This document shows, piece by piece, positions 19,363 through 28,687 of a DNA stretch of 64,000 nt. The translations under genes and the position numbers were made by a program. The DNA comes from an uncultured Collinsella sp. (GTDB lineage: Bacteria > Actinomycetota > Coriobacteriia > Coriobacteriales > Coriobacteriaceae), in assembly GCA_937925715.1 (NCBI GenBank), contig CALAMG010000027.1:1-64000 (forward strand), given 5' to 3'. The stretch's first letter is position 1; each line of letters starts with the position of its first letter. The notes beneath the pieces were generated by a model that saw nothing but the letters and a program-made list of their open reading frames with translations, did not search any database and was not told where the DNA came from.

Positions 19363-20304
19363 ATGCAATTCGGCTTTTTTAGCGGCCTTCTTTGGGGCCT
19401 TGATACAGTAATTCTTGGAATCGGTTTGGCGCTCGCGCCCTATATTGGATCGGCGGAAGCGCTTGCATGCGCCTCCATTGCGGGATCCTTTCTCCATGAT
19501 GCCTTCTGTGCAATCTGGCTCTTTGGCTACATGGGAGTTCGAGGCAGATTAAAAGACACGCTCGCTGCACTTAAAACTCGTTCGGGCAAGGTCGTCATCG
19601 CCGGCGCTCTGCTCGGTGGGCCTATCGGGATGACCGGCTACGTATTGGCAATTAATAACATCGGAGCTGCCTATACGGCAATCATCTCCGCCTTCTATCC
19701 CGCGGTCGGAGCATTCCTTTCTTTCGTGCTGCTGAAAGAGAAAATGGGCAAAGGACAGATTCTTTCCCTTCTCGTTGCCCTTTGCGGCGTAATGACGATG
19801 GGCTATCTATCGGCCGGGTCGAGCGAGATTGCAAATGCCCCTCTCGGCTTACTCGGCGCGGTGCTTGCCGTTATCGGATGGGGATCCGAAGCGGTGCTGT
19901 GCGCATGGGGAATGAAAGATGATGCCGTTGATGACGAAACGGCTTTGCAAATCCGCGAAACTACAAGTGCGCTTGTTTATGGAGTGCTCGTACTCCCCCT
20001 CTTCGGAGCATGGCATTTCACGCTGGGTGCTATCCCGAGCATGCCCACATTGATTATTGCACTCGCCGGACTCGCGGGAACTGCATCCTATCTGTTCTAT
20101 TACAAGGGCATTGCAGCAATCGGAGCAGCGCGTGCGATGGCTCTGAATATCTCCTATTCGGCATGGTCGGTGGTCTTTGGCCTGATCTTGCTTGGAATAA
20201 TTCCCGACATGGCATCCGTAATCTGCTGCATTGTAATTGTATGCGGAACAGTTTTGGCAGCCAGTAACTGGGACGAACTATTTGAACGTAATAAGACGGC
20301 TTAG
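19363..20304 (+). CDS. licB: LicB-like choline permease (DMT/EamA superfamily)
   Basis: A 313-residue protein with ten predicted membrane helices in two EamA repeats (the second from about residue 165), the standard size and layout of drug/metabolite transporters. It opens with FGFFSGLLWGLDTVILGIGLALAP, a LicB-like N-terminus. Only two bases separate it from the licC-licA fusion, so the two are translationally coupled. In lic loci of Haemophilus and pneumococcus LicB takes up choline, and the same job is inferred here. A nucleotide-sugar or amino-acid DMT transporter is the alternative if context is ignored. A strong hairpin terminator follows. Confidence 0.85.
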   Translation: MQFGFFSGLLWGLDTVILGIGLALAPYIGSAEALACASIAGSFLHDAFCAIWLFGYMGVRGRLKDTLAALKTRSGKVVIAGALLGGPIGMTGYVLAINNIGAAYTAIISAFYPAVGAFLSFVLLKEKMGKGQILSLLVALCGVMTMGYLSAGSSEIANAPLGLLGAVLAVIGWGSEAVLCAWGMKDDAVDDETALQIRETTSALVYGVLVLPLFGAWHFTLGAIPSMPTLIIALAGLAGTASYLFYYKGIAAIGAARAMALNISYSAWSVVFGLILLGIIPDMASVICCIVIVCGTVLAASNWDELFERNKTA

Positions 20305-20322
20305 CTTGATTAACAATGTAGT

Positions 20323-20355
20323 AAAAGGGGAGAGCTCGTCGAGCTCTCCCCTTTT
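20323..20355. terminator. Bidirectional intrinsic terminator
   Basis: A 15-bp perfect stem (AAAAGGGGAGAGCTC and complement) with a three-base loop, A-run on the left and T-run on the right. It serves the lic operon from the left and the convergent C39-type gene from the right. Confidence 0.9.
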
Positions 20356-20365
20356 AGCATCATGG

Positions 20366-22507
20366 CTATTCAATTACCACGGCCTGGCTATCCATCTGTT
20401 GCCATGTGCCGAAGAACACCTGGGCATTTCGCGTAACATTGCCGTTAATCGAATCCGAAAGATAGACAATTCCCTGCTCGTCATCATAGCCTTTAAGGAC
20501 TACGGCATGATTACCGCCCCACAGGCCATAAGAATGCCCATTATACCAACGTGCAGCATAACGGCCTCCTGGCCAACTTCCCCACTCGGTATTCCACATC
20601 TCAACAGGTTGACCACAGGTCAGTCTGTTCTTAATGGAAGAAATTGACGAGAAAGAGACGTCTTTTGCCTGCTTGCCACTTCCAGCAGCACGCAGAAAGT
20701 TATTACCAGCAATAGTAATCGCAGGTGCGACGCATCCCATGAGACCCCCGCTGCTACGCCTTGGATTGCCATCAAAAGCGGTAACAAAATTGCCATTGCT
20801 TCCCTTGGGCAAATAGTAATCCGCAATAATCGTCTTACCTAAACCGAAACCATAGTAGTTAAGCAAGTTTGTAAGGGCAACCGACTCACAGCCAGTAGGA
20901 AGTTCCGGGTACTGCGAATAGCACGGGACATCGACCCAAGCGCCAACCATTGCGCCGGATGAACTGAACTTGTAGTCAGTAGAGCCGATCCAATACCAAC
21001 CGTTACTCAACATTACTCCCCCACGTGCGACATCAAGGTAATACCATGTGCCCCCAAGGGAAAGCCATCCCGTTTTCATCGCGCCAGAAGCGGAATCCAG
21101 CCAGTACCAGTTGCTGCCATCGTTAAGCCAGCCGGTCGCCATTCGACCATCCGGGTTAAAGTAATACCAAGACCCAGCAATTTGCTGCCACCCAGTCAGA
21201 ATTACTCCACTAGCAGAACAATAATATCGAGCACCCTGACTCTCAATCCAGCCCGTTCTGGCATTACCGTCGTCGTCAATCAGCTGGATTCCCGAATCGG
21301 TCATGATGCCTTTAAGGTCAATTGCGCCGCTGGATGACGAATGATACATCCAAGACCCATCACCGTTTGACCAGCAATTAGCCATCATCTTGCCGGTACT
21401 ATTAAATATGTATTCACATGATCCGATAGTTTGAACGCCCGTGGCCATGGCGTGCGTCGTGGGGTCGAGCCAGTACCACGCACCGTTTAGGTTGAGCCAG
21501 CCGGAGGCGAGGGCGCCGGAGCCCGTCGCGTAGTACCAGGTGCCGCCGACGAGGACCCATCCGGTCGCCATCGCGCCGGAGCCGTTGAACCAGTACATGG
21601 AGCCGTTGCACTCATGGAGCCCGGTGGCCATCGCACCGCCCGCGTCGGGCTCGAGCCAGTACCAGGAACCGCCGGTGTAAAGCCAGCCGGTCGAGGCGAT
21701 ACCGTCAGCGAACCAGTACCAGGAGCCGTCGACGAGGCCCCAGCCGTTAAGGGGGCCGCAGCTGCCGAAGTAGCGGCGGACGCCCTGCGCGTCCGTCTGG
21801 TAGCCCGTCAGCATGGCACCCGTCCGGGCGTCGAAGCAGTAGGGCACGCCGCCGACGGATACGGGGCCGCGCGCCAGCGCGCCGGAGCCAGTCGCGTAGT
21901 ACCAGGTCCCGCCGTCGAGGACCCACCCGGTCGCCATCGCGCCGGACGAATTAAACCAGTACAGGGAGCCGTTGCACTCGTGAAGGCCGGTAGCCATGGC
22001 ATGGGTGGAGGGATCAAGCCAGTACCAGGCGCTGCCGACGTAGGCCCAACCGGAGGCGAGGGCGCCGGAGCCCGTCGTGTAGTACCAGGTACCGCCGTCG
22101 AGAACCCACCCGGTCGCCATCGCGCCGGAGGCGTCAAACCAGTACGCGGAGCCATTGCACTCATGGAGCCCGATGGCCATGGCATGCGTCGAGGGGTCGA
22201 GCCAATACCAGGCCCCATTGGTATAGAGCCAGCCAGAATGCAACGAGACCGGATTGACTGAATCCACATAGAACCAGTTGCCGTCAAACGAATTCCAACC
22301 CAGATTCCATTTAACGGATTCTTGAGCAGGACCATCATCAATTGAATCGGAAGGAGAAAGAGTCGAGGGGACGGATTGCCGCTCAAAATCAGTAGGGATG
22401 GAGGAGCTTATGGGTTCTGCGTTCGCGATATCAACCACACCGGGTCCAGCGAGCAGTAGAGTTGAAAGAATGATTAGGATTAATGTTATTCGCTTTTTCC
22501 TTGCCAT
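20366..22507 (-). CDS. Secreted choline-binding-repeat protein with C-terminal C39-like cysteine peptidase
   Basis: A 713-residue protein with an N-terminal signal (MARKKR plus hydrophobic core to about residue 30). Some 18-20 GW-WYYL repeats follow over residues about 70-520. The C-terminal domain resembles peptidase C39_2: WVDVPCYSQYPELPTGCESVAL is its classic opening, with the Cys of GCESVAL and a later WGGNHAVVLKGYDD providing the His; a trailing D in YLSDSI fits the family. Members cleave peptides or wall cross-links outside the cell. The middle of the gene (21453-22001) is much GC-richer than its ends and is identical by eye to part of the neighbouring muramidase gene. It converges with licB on a shared terminator. 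Confidence 0.85.
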   Translation of the reverse strand: MARKKRITLILIILSTLLLAGPGVVDIANAEPISSSIPTDFERQSVPSTLSPSDSIDDGPAQESVKWNLGWNSFDGNWFYVDSVNPVSLHSGWLYTNGAWYWLDPSTHAMAIGLHECNGSAYWFDASGAMATGWVLDGGTWYYTTGSGALASGWAYVGSAWYWLDPSTHAMATGLHECNGSLYWFNSSGAMATGWVLDGGTWYYATGSGALARGPVSVGGVPYCFDARTGAMLTGYQTDAQGVRRYFGSCGPLNGWGLVDGSWYWFADGIASTGWLYTGGSWYWLEPDAGGAMATGLHECNGSMYWFNGSGAMATGWVLVGGTWYYATGSGALASGWLNLNGAWYWLDPTTHAMATGVQTIGSCEYIFNSTGKMMANCWSNGDGSWMYHSSSSGAIDLKGIMTDSGIQLIDDDGNARTGWIESQGARYYCSASGVILTGWQQIAGSWYYFNPDGRMATGWLNDGSNWYWLDSASGAMKTGWLSLGGTWYYLDVARGGVMLSNGWYWIGSTDYKFSSSGAMVGAWVDVPCYSQYPELPTGCESVALTNLLNYYGFGLGKTIIADYYLPKGSNGNFVTAFDGNPRRSSGGLMGCVAPAITIAGNNFLRAAGSGKQAKDVSFSSISSIKNRLTCGQPVEMWNTEWGSWPGGRYAARWYNGHSYGLWGGNHAVVLKGYDDEQGIVYLSDSINGNVTRNAQVFFGTWQQMDSQAVVIE
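21453..22001 (-). repeat. 549-bp direct repeat, copy A (choline-binding repeat cassette)
   Basis: Line-by-line comparison shows this segment to be identical to 22867-23415 (offset 1414). It encodes about 183 residues of wall-binding repeats, in the same frame in both genes, and is much GC-richer than the flanking coding sequence. Recent duplication or gene conversion is the simplest explanation. Confidence 0.9.
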
Positions 22508-22607
22508 GTGCAGCCCCCAGTAGTTACCAATTTTTATATAAACATAGTCTACAAATGGATAGCTAAGAGCAATATGTAATTAGAAAAAAGCAATTAAGGA
22601 AGAGTTG

Positions 22608-24341
22608 CTAGCCGAGCCAAGCGCCATTACTAGCAAAAGAGTATTTCACCCCATCGATTTCTTGAACACCCGTAGTCATAGCGTGCGTCGAGGGGTCAAG
22701 CCAGTACCAGGCGCCGCCGACGTAGGCCCAGCCGGAGGTGAGGGCGCCGGAGCTCGTCGCGTAGTACCATGTGCCGCCGTCGAGGACCCATCCGGTCGCC
22801 ATCGCGCCGGAGGCGTTGAACCAGTACTCAGAGCCGTTACATGTGTGCAGGCCCGTTGCCATGGCATGCGTCGTGGGGTCGAGCCAGTACCACGCACCGT
22901 TTAGGTTGAGCCAGCCGGAGGCGAGGGCGCCGGAGCCCGTCGCGTAGTACCAGGTGCCGCCGACGAGGACCCATCCGGTCGCCATCGCGCCGGAGCCGTT
23001 GAACCAGTACATGGAGCCGTTGCACTCATGGAGCCCGGTGGCCATCGCACCGCCCGCGTCGGGCTCGAGCCAGTACCAGGAACCGCCGGTGTAAAGCCAG
23101 CCGGTCGAGGCGATACCGTCAGCGAACCAGTACCAGGAGCCGTCGACGAGGCCCCAGCCGTTAAGGGGGCCGCAGCTGCCGAAGTAGCGGCGGACGCCCT
23201 GCGCGTCCGTCTGGTAGCCCGTCAGCATGGCACCCGTCCGGGCGTCGAAGCAGTAGGGCACGCCGCCGACGGATACGGGGCCGCGCGCCAGCGCGCCGGA
23301 GCCAGTCGCGTAGTACCAGGTCCCGCCGTCGAGGACCCACCCGGTCGCCATCGCGCCGGACGAATTAAACCAGTACAGGGAGCCGTTGCACTCGTGAAGG
23401 CCGGTAGCCATGGCACCGCCCACGTCGGGCTCGAGCCAGTACCACGTGCCACTCTGAAACAACCATCCGGTATACGCCTTGCCGTTGGAGGCTGCATAAT
23501 ACCAGGTGCTGTCAATTAGTTGCCAATGATAAAGGGAGACATCAACATACGCGTAGTTCATATCAACGTTGCCGTTGATTCCAGGGACTTTTCCGTTGCT
23601 CTTATACTGCCAAAAACTGTAATTGCCGGTATAGTCACATTGCGAGTTATATTGAGCAATCCAATGATCCCAAGAGCTACTCTTAAATACAGAGTCAGTC
23701 AAAATGTTGTTAAACCAATTTAAATTTGCATAAATACCAGGCTCATATCCTGCGGCAGAAATCCTATTACAAAAAACCTGCGCCCTCGATGCAATTCCGG
23801 TTTGACGTCCATTTGCAATTATCGAGTTATCCTCAAGATCGTAATACACCGGCAATCTTGGATTATGCCCAGAAAGGCAATTGATCACCATTGATGCCTC
23901 ATCAGCTGCCTGCTGATTATCAAAAGCATATGAATAGATATAGACGCCGTAGGGAATTCCGAGTCGCTCGCACTCAGAAATATTTCGATTAAATTGATAG
24001 TCAACTCGACCGCCCCAAGATGGAGCGCCAAATCCAACACGCAGAATAGCGAAATCGATACCAGAAGCCTTAACAGCATTCCAGTCAATACGTCCTTGAT
24101 GCTCGCTGACATCGATGCCCTGCGCCGTAGCCCCATCGGGAAGAATGTCCATGGACAATAAGGCTATTCCATCTTCTTCGGAAGAAGCATCCTCTGCGAC
24201 CAATTGCCCATCCTCATAACGCCAGGAATTCTCAACTAGGGACCGCGCAGCTTCCGCGTTCGAGGGGAAAACAAACACAGAAATGGGCGCAAGGACCATC
24301 AGCACCAACAATGCCGAAAATAACTTAAGATGTTTGCTCAT
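22608..24341 (-). CDS. Secreted GH25 muramidase with C-terminal choline-binding repeats
   Basis: A 577-residue protein with a signal peptide (MSKHLKLF, core to about residue 31). A GH25 lysozyme domain spans about residues 75-265: QGIDVSEHQGRIDW supplies the first catalytic Asp, and VYYDLEDNS the acidic pair on the central strand. GH25 enzymes cut the MurNAc-GlcNAc bond. Roughly nine GW-WYWL repeats fill the rest to the C-terminus, the reverse domain order of its neighbours but the order of classic pneumococcal-type and phage lysins. Part of the repeat region is identical to the adjacent C39 gene. It is one of four leftward wall-protein genes in a row, with a 100-base gap downstream. Confidence 0.92.
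   Translation of the reverse strand: MSKHLKLFSALLVLMVLAPISVFVFPSNAEAARSLVENSWRYEDGQLVAEDASSEEDGIALLSMDILPDGATAQGIDVSEHQGRIDWNAVKASGIDFAILRVGFGAPSWGGRVDYQFNRNISECERLGIPYGVYIYSYAFDNQQAADEASMVINCLSGHNPRLPVYYDLEDNSIIANGRQTGIASRAQVFCNRISAAGYEPGIYANLNWFNNILTDSVFKSSSWDHWIAQYNSQCDYTGNYSFWQYKSNGKVPGINGNVDMNYAYVDVSLYHWQLIDSTWYYAASNGKAYTGWLFQSGTWYWLEPDVGGAMATGLHECNGSLYWFNSSGAMATGWVLDGGTWYYATGSGALARGPVSVGGVPYCFDARTGAMLTGYQTDAQGVRRYFGSCGPLNGWGLVDGSWYWFADGIASTGWLYTGGSWYWLEPDAGGAMATGLHECNGSMYWFNGSGAMATGWVLVGGTWYYATGSGALASGWLNLNGAWYWLDPTTHAMATGLHTCNGSEYWFNASGAMATGWVLDGGTWYYATSSGALTSGWAYVGGAWYWLDPSTHAMTTGVQEIDGVKYSFASNGAWLG
22867..23415 (-). repeat. 549-bp direct repeat, copy B (choline-binding repeat cassette)
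   Basis: Second copy of the segment at 21453-22001, in the muramidase gene. The two are identical as far as I can read. On the right end, identity stops within a repeat at a conserved GCCATGGCA. A shorter related GC-rich stretch at about 22680-22860 matches 22010-22190 less perfectly. Confidence 0.9.
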
Positions 24342-24562
24342 GTAAACCTCGTCATTCGTTCTTGTTTGCGTTTAGCTTACAGCATGGCTGTGAAAGATTT
24401 CTGAACATCCAACTGGACAAGATGCCATCTAGGACGACAAATAACTGCACGTAATACCATAATGTAAACAAGAACTTCCCAGCAGGGTGAAACCAAGGAC
24501 TCCTAGTCCCTACTCTTAGCCCCAAAGAATGCCGACATCAGTTAGCTTTCAAACCAGATGTC

Positions 24563-24592
24563 AAAAAGGTAGGGGACCCAGAGAGTCCCCTA
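24563..24592 (-). terminator. Intrinsic terminator of the leftward NlpC/P60 gene
   Basis: Stem TAGGGGAC with its complement, followed on the minus strand by CC and a run of five T. It lies 13 bases past the stop codon at 24605. The rest of the 24342-24604 gap shows nothing else. Confidence 0.8.
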
Positions 24593-24604
24593 CAACGCGG
24601 AATT

Positions 24605-26836
24605 CTAACGAATCAAGATTACTTTCGATGGGCCCAAAGCAGTCAAACCGGAGATGCGATTTCCATAACCATCACTATGCCAGAACAAATTTTCGCTCGG
24701 CGAATTGCCCCAGAAAAAGCCAATGTGGCTATCGTCCGCATATGGGTTGTAAGGATTGAAGAACACAATGTCCCCCTTACGAGCCAAACCACTGCGTAAC
24801 AACTCATCAATAGAGTTGAAATAAGTCACGTTTGCGCACGTATCGATAGCATAGCCGTACCAACGATAAGCGTTAACGCAGCCGCCCCTTCCGGGACCAC
24901 CACTCCAAGGGGAATGGCTCTGCTCGGCGGCAATTGGAGCTAAATTCCCGCCCGCTTTCATATATGCATGCGATACAAATCCGCCGCAGTTCATACCGGT
25001 ATACCCGTCCCAACGAGGATCACCCTTTGGATACATGCATGTTTCTTGGCTAAGATGCGTATCATAGCGTGTTCCACGGTAATAGCCATCGTTCTCGTGG
25101 CTCATAAGCCAATTGACCAGGCTGGACCTATTAACCCCTAAAACAGAACCAGACGTATTCAACCATGCACCGCTTGCATTGAAGTAGTAGTCAACGCCAT
25201 CGATTTTCAGCCACCCATTAGCAAACATGGCGCCCGAAGGCTGGAGCCAGTACCACGTACCGCCGTCATTAAGCCATCCAGTTTTCATCTTGAATGTGGA
25301 AGGGTCCATCCAATACCACGCACCGTTGACATATTGCCAACCAGACTTAAGGACACCATTGGAAGATGCGTAGAACCAAGAATTGCCGTTTTCGTCAGAA
25401 GCGTCATTCGACATAATCCAACCAGATGCCACATTAACGACACCGTTTGCGTCCGCATAGAAAACCGCGTCTCCAATATGAATTGTACCTGGCAATGAAG
25501 ACAAGTCGGCACGATCAGCGATTACGGGAGATCCATCAGATGAAGTAGGCAACGGCTCGCTCAGTGCTCCAGACGAATTCGCCCATGACATACCGTCGCC
25601 CAAGTTAATCCAGCACGAAGATGCCATCGCGCCGGAATCATAAGAAAAATAGCGCGTGCTTCCTACCGCGAATTCACCAGTACGCATTGCGCCGGATACA
25701 TCATCAAGGTAATACCAGGCGCTTCCGGACTTTATCCATCGTCCTCGTTGAATAGATCCGTTTGGTGCGGCGAAATACCAAGTACCATCAGCAAGTGCCC
25801 AGCCTGTTGCCATGGCACCTGAACTCGTAAGGAAATAGGTGGACGAGCCCACTTGCACAAAGCCCGTGAGCATAATATGGTTTCCTGGATCCAGGTAATA
25901 CCAAGAATTCCCCAGAAGCAACCAGCCTCCATGCAGCAAGCCGTTGGAGTCAGCGTAATACCAGTTGTTGTCAACAAGTGCCCACTGAGAGGAGAGCATG
26001 GCCCCCGATCCGTTAAAGATATAAGGGGTTCCATTGCATGCATTCAGCCCGGTTGCCATAGAACCGTCCGCAGGATCAAGCCAGTACCAACGGCCCCCAT
26101 CCGAGAGCCAGCCCTTTACCAGGGCGCCAGAGCCGGAGAAATAATGCCAGACGGAAGCATCAAGGTGCCATCCGATAAGCATTGCGCCAGAAGAGGAGAA
26201 TCCATACGTGGCTTCCCCGATCTGCAGCATTGTATCGTGGACCATCTTGCCCTCATCATCCAGCCAATACCAGTTGCTGCCGTCTGAAAGCCAGCCTTTT
26301 ACCATGGCGCCAGAACCGGAGAAATAACGCCAAGCAGAGGTGGGGCCTGTAGAATCTAGGTACCAGCCGACACGCATTGCACCCGAAGAGGAGAATCCAT
26401 AAGTCGCACCCCCGACTTGAACCAATCCATCCTGAGCCATTCGACCTTCGTCGTCGAACCAGTACCAGCTACCGTTTATGTGTCTCCAAGAAGAAACAGC
26501 AATTGTTCCGTCGGACAAGCCCCAACGCCAATAACCAGCCCCTTCTTCGGGTGATATCCACCCCTGATGCCAAACAATTTGATTCGAAACCTCAGAAGGG
26601 GTCTCATTATCCACCTGAGAGTTCTGCTCGACAGCGAAGGTCGATTCGCGCTGAGCATCAACGCCTGACTCGACAGAAGCAATAGCAACGTTAGATGCGG
26701 GACCTTCGTCAGTGTTATTCGAATCAAGGGCGTATAACATCGAGGGCGAACCCAAAAGGAGCCCCAAAGAAACAAGGCCAGAAAAAACCAACACCCCGAA
26801 TGAGCATTTCTTCATAGCAGCACGGTATCCAATCAC
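24605..26836 (-). CDS. Secreted choline-binding-repeat protein with C-terminal NlpC/P60-like domain
   Basis: A 743-residue protein. Start choice is between the GTG at 26836 (GGGG seven bases upstream, as for sister genes) and the ATG at 26815 (MKKCSFGV). Both leave an intact signal peptide ending near LYA. About 20 aromatic repeats occupy residues 85-555. The last ~180 residues form a cysteine-peptidase-like domain: GMNCGGFVSHAYMKAGG (Cys) and DDSHIGFFWGNS (His), with a long insertion between, a variant NlpC/P60 layout. It probably cleaves wall peptides while docked on choline. It is flanked on the same strand by two other wall-protein genes, with its own terminator downstream. Confidence 0.82.
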   Translation of the reverse strand: MIGYRAAMKKCSFGVLVFSGLVSLGLLLGSPSMLYALDSNNTDEGPASNVAIASVESGVDAQRESTFAVEQNSQVDNETPSEVSNQIVWHQGWISPEEGAGYWRWGLSDGTIAVSSWRHINGSWYWFDDEGRMAQDGLVQVGGATYGFSSSGAMRVGWYLDSTGPTSAWRYFSGSGAMVKGWLSDGSNWYWLDDEGKMVHDTMLQIGEATYGFSSSGAMLIGWHLDASVWHYFSGSGALVKGWLSDGGRWYWLDPADGSMATGLNACNGTPYIFNGSGAMLSSQWALVDNNWYYADSNGLLHGGWLLLGNSWYYLDPGNHIMLTGFVQVGSSTYFLTSSGAMATGWALADGTWYFAAPNGSIQRGRWIKSGSAWYYLDDVSGAMRTGEFAVGSTRYFSYDSGAMASSCWINLGDGMSWANSSGALSEPLPTSSDGSPVIADRADLSSLPGTIHIGDAVFYADANGVVNVASGWIMSNDASDENGNSWFYASSNGVLKSGWQYVNGAWYWMDPSTFKMKTGWLNDGGTWYWLQPSGAMFANGWLKIDGVDYYFNASGAWLNTSGSVLGVNRSSLVNWLMSHENDGYYRGTRYDTHLSQETCMYPKGDPRWDGYTGMNCGGFVSHAYMKAGGNLAPIAAEQSHSPWSGGPGRGGCVNAYRWYGYAIDTCANVTYFNSIDELLRSGLARKGDIVFFNPYNPYADDSHIGFFWGNSPSENLFWHSDGYGNRISGLTALGPSKVILIR

Positions 26837-26895
26837 GCAGCGACCCCGTCACCTCAGGGCAACGGGGCCTCAATCAAAACTAGCTCAATAATGCG

Positions 26896-28371
26896 TTAGC
26901 CAATTTGTTGGCAGTTCTTGCACTCTCGTAAAGCACCGCGCTTCTGGGCCTCCTGGATAGAGATCTGCGAATAGCCCTTTGCGTCCTTGCCAACGGTACG
27001 ACACTTATGCGTATGGTAAACATCGCTACCGCTCTTATACCAAACTAAACCGTAGCCCGGAATCCACTTGCCGTCCTCGCCGACATAGTAGGAGCCAACC
27101 CAGGCATTCGTAGCCATGGCGCCGGAAGACTGGAGGTAGTAGTCGCCGACCCAGGCGTCGTGGGCCATAGCGCCGGAACCGCTAAAGTAGTACCAGGCGT
27201 CGCCGACCTGACGCCAGCCGGTGGCCATCGCACCGGAATCGTCGAACCAGTACCAAACTCCACCAACGTTAGCCCAAGAGCTAGAGGCCATAGCGCCCGA
27301 ACCTCCGAGCCAATACCACGTGCCGCCATTGCTGAGCCAGCCGGTTGCCATGGCGCCCGAACCGCTCGCATAGTACCAAGAGCCGCCTGCCAAGAACCAG
27401 CCAGTGGCCATTGCACCGGAGTCGCCGAACCAGTACCAGGAGCCGCCGAGACTGCGCCAGCTGTTAGCGACCATGGCGCCCGAGCCGTCGAGGTAGAACC
27501 AAGTACCGCCGATGTTGAGCCAGCCAGTGACCATCGCACCGGAGGCATTAGTGTAGTACCAGGTACCCGAATCGTTGATCCAGCCAGTCAGCATAACCCC
27601 AGATTCGTTGAAATAGTACCAAGCCCCGCCGAGATTATGCCAACCGGTCAATAGCTCACCGTCGGAGGTCGCATAGGACCACTTTCCGTAGATGGAGTCG
27701 TAGAACCAGCCGCCATGCTGCATGCGGCCATCGGCGTTGGCGCCAGGGGTGTTCAGGAAGTAATTCTTGCCGTCAATTTGAACTCGGCCGTATGCCATAT
27801 CATGGCTTTCGGGGTAGAAGTAGTACTTGTCCCCACCGATAGACTGCCAGCCCGAAACTGCGGTCCCGTCAGCGCCAAAATAGTACCAGACGGCTTCGTA
27901 ATCGTTATGCCACTGGTTCGTGACCATGACGCCAGTTTTCGGATCGAAATAGCGAAGTTTGCCGTCCTCGCACCAAACGAGTCCGGTCTTCATGAAACCA
28001 TCTTTGTTGAAATAGTATGTACCTGCGGGACGTGATGTAACTACAGAAGAATCGGTCCTCGAGGCGCTCTGATCAATTGAGTTTAAGCCTACTAGAAAAT
28101 CCCTGTGAGCAGTCCCCCCAGCATTGCACTCAACGCTATACCGCGTAAGAGGGTCAGACGTCTGTTCATTTTGAGTGCCGTTCCAACCGTCATAGCCCCA
28201 GTAAGAAATCGGACGACCGTCGGAACACCATTCCGTAATCGGTCCACCGCCTCCGCCACCGCCAGCAATATCAGCAAATGAGGGCGCCGGGGCAACCGTC
28301 ATGCAGGCAGCAGCAAATGCAACAACTCCCAGCACTGTTAGTCCGTGCCATCTTTCTCGAAGGTTTTCCAT
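26896..28371 (-). CDS. Secreted choline-binding-repeat protein with small Cys/His C-terminal tail
   Basis: A 491-residue protein with signal peptide (basic MENLRERWHG, hydrophobic core, PSFA cleavage region), then a glycine run (seven G) and a unique region to about residue 115. About 15 highly regular repeats (GWFLAGGSWYYASGSGAMAT type) run to residue ~430. The tail contains YHTHKC and, about 27 residues later, ECKNC, with SIQEAQKRGAL between. It resembles small Ada- or excalibur-like metal-binding tails found on secreted proteins (H/C and CxxC ligands); the function of the tail is unknown. No catalytic domain is visible. The gene is GC-richer than most of its neighbours. Confidence 0.78.
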   Translation of the reverse strand: MENLRERWHGLTVLGVVAFAAACMTVAPAPSFADIAGGGGGGGPITEWCSDGRPISYWGYDGWNGTQNEQTSDPLTRYSVECNAGGTAHRDFLVGLNSIDQSASRTDSSVVTSRPAGTYYFNKDGFMKTGLVWCEDGKLRYFDPKTGVMVTNQWHNDYEAVWYYFGADGTAVSGWQSIGGDKYYFYPESHDMAYGRVQIDGKNYFLNTPGANADGRMQHGGWFYDSIYGKWSYATSDGELLTGWHNLGGAWYYFNESGVMLTGWINDSGTWYYTNASGAMVTGWLNIGGTWFYLDGSGAMVANSWRSLGGSWYWFGDSGAMATGWFLAGGSWYYASGSGAMATGWLSNGGTWYWLGGSGAMASSSWANVGGVWYWFDDSGAMATGWRQVGDAWYYFSGSGAMAHDAWVGDYYLQSSGAMATNAWVGSYYVGEDGKWIPGYGLVWYKSGSDVYHTHKCRTVGKDAKGYSQISIQEAQKRGALRECKNCQQIG

Positions 28372-28555
28372 ACGACATCCTTTCTCCGAGATTTAAGGCT
28401 CTCTAAAGTTATTTTTAAACTATCAATTCAGTTTTTCAACGGGAAATCGATAAAAGGTGTCTTTGCAGCTGCAATTTAAATATGAGTCACCACACCTCAA
28501 CCGTTACGCTGAATAGCTTCTGAGTCAAACCGAGCACATAAGCGAACCAATTTAA
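28372..28555. other. Upstream region of the wall-protein gene
   Basis: AT-rich; probably contains the leftward promoter for the 491-residue protein. With the two remnants and the 28873-29114 stretch it makes a 740-base zone without an intact gene. Confidence 0.35.
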
Positions 28556-28687
28556 TACAACCACCTGAAAAATTCTGAGGCACGTTTTCAATATGACAAG
28601 AGCCGCTTGAACGAGGAGTACTTGAACCCCACCGCTCTTGCAGCTCTTGAGGGCACTTTGCCGGATCTTAAAATTACTTCGCGCTAA
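28556..28687 (+). pseudogene. Short rightward coding-like remnant
   Basis: After an in-frame stop, 43 codons read like a real protein C-terminus (ending ALEGTLPDLKITSR before TAA) and lack a start codon. I do not recognise the family. It converges on the glycosyltransferase remnant and shares its last bases. It could be chance, but the amino-acid balance is natural. Confidence 0.3.

Noticed and set aside
20366..28371. CRISPR array or microsatellite as the source of the strong repetition
   Set aside because: The repetition is protein-coding (choline-binding-type repeats about 20 residues long) with intact frames, not short identical repeats with spacers.
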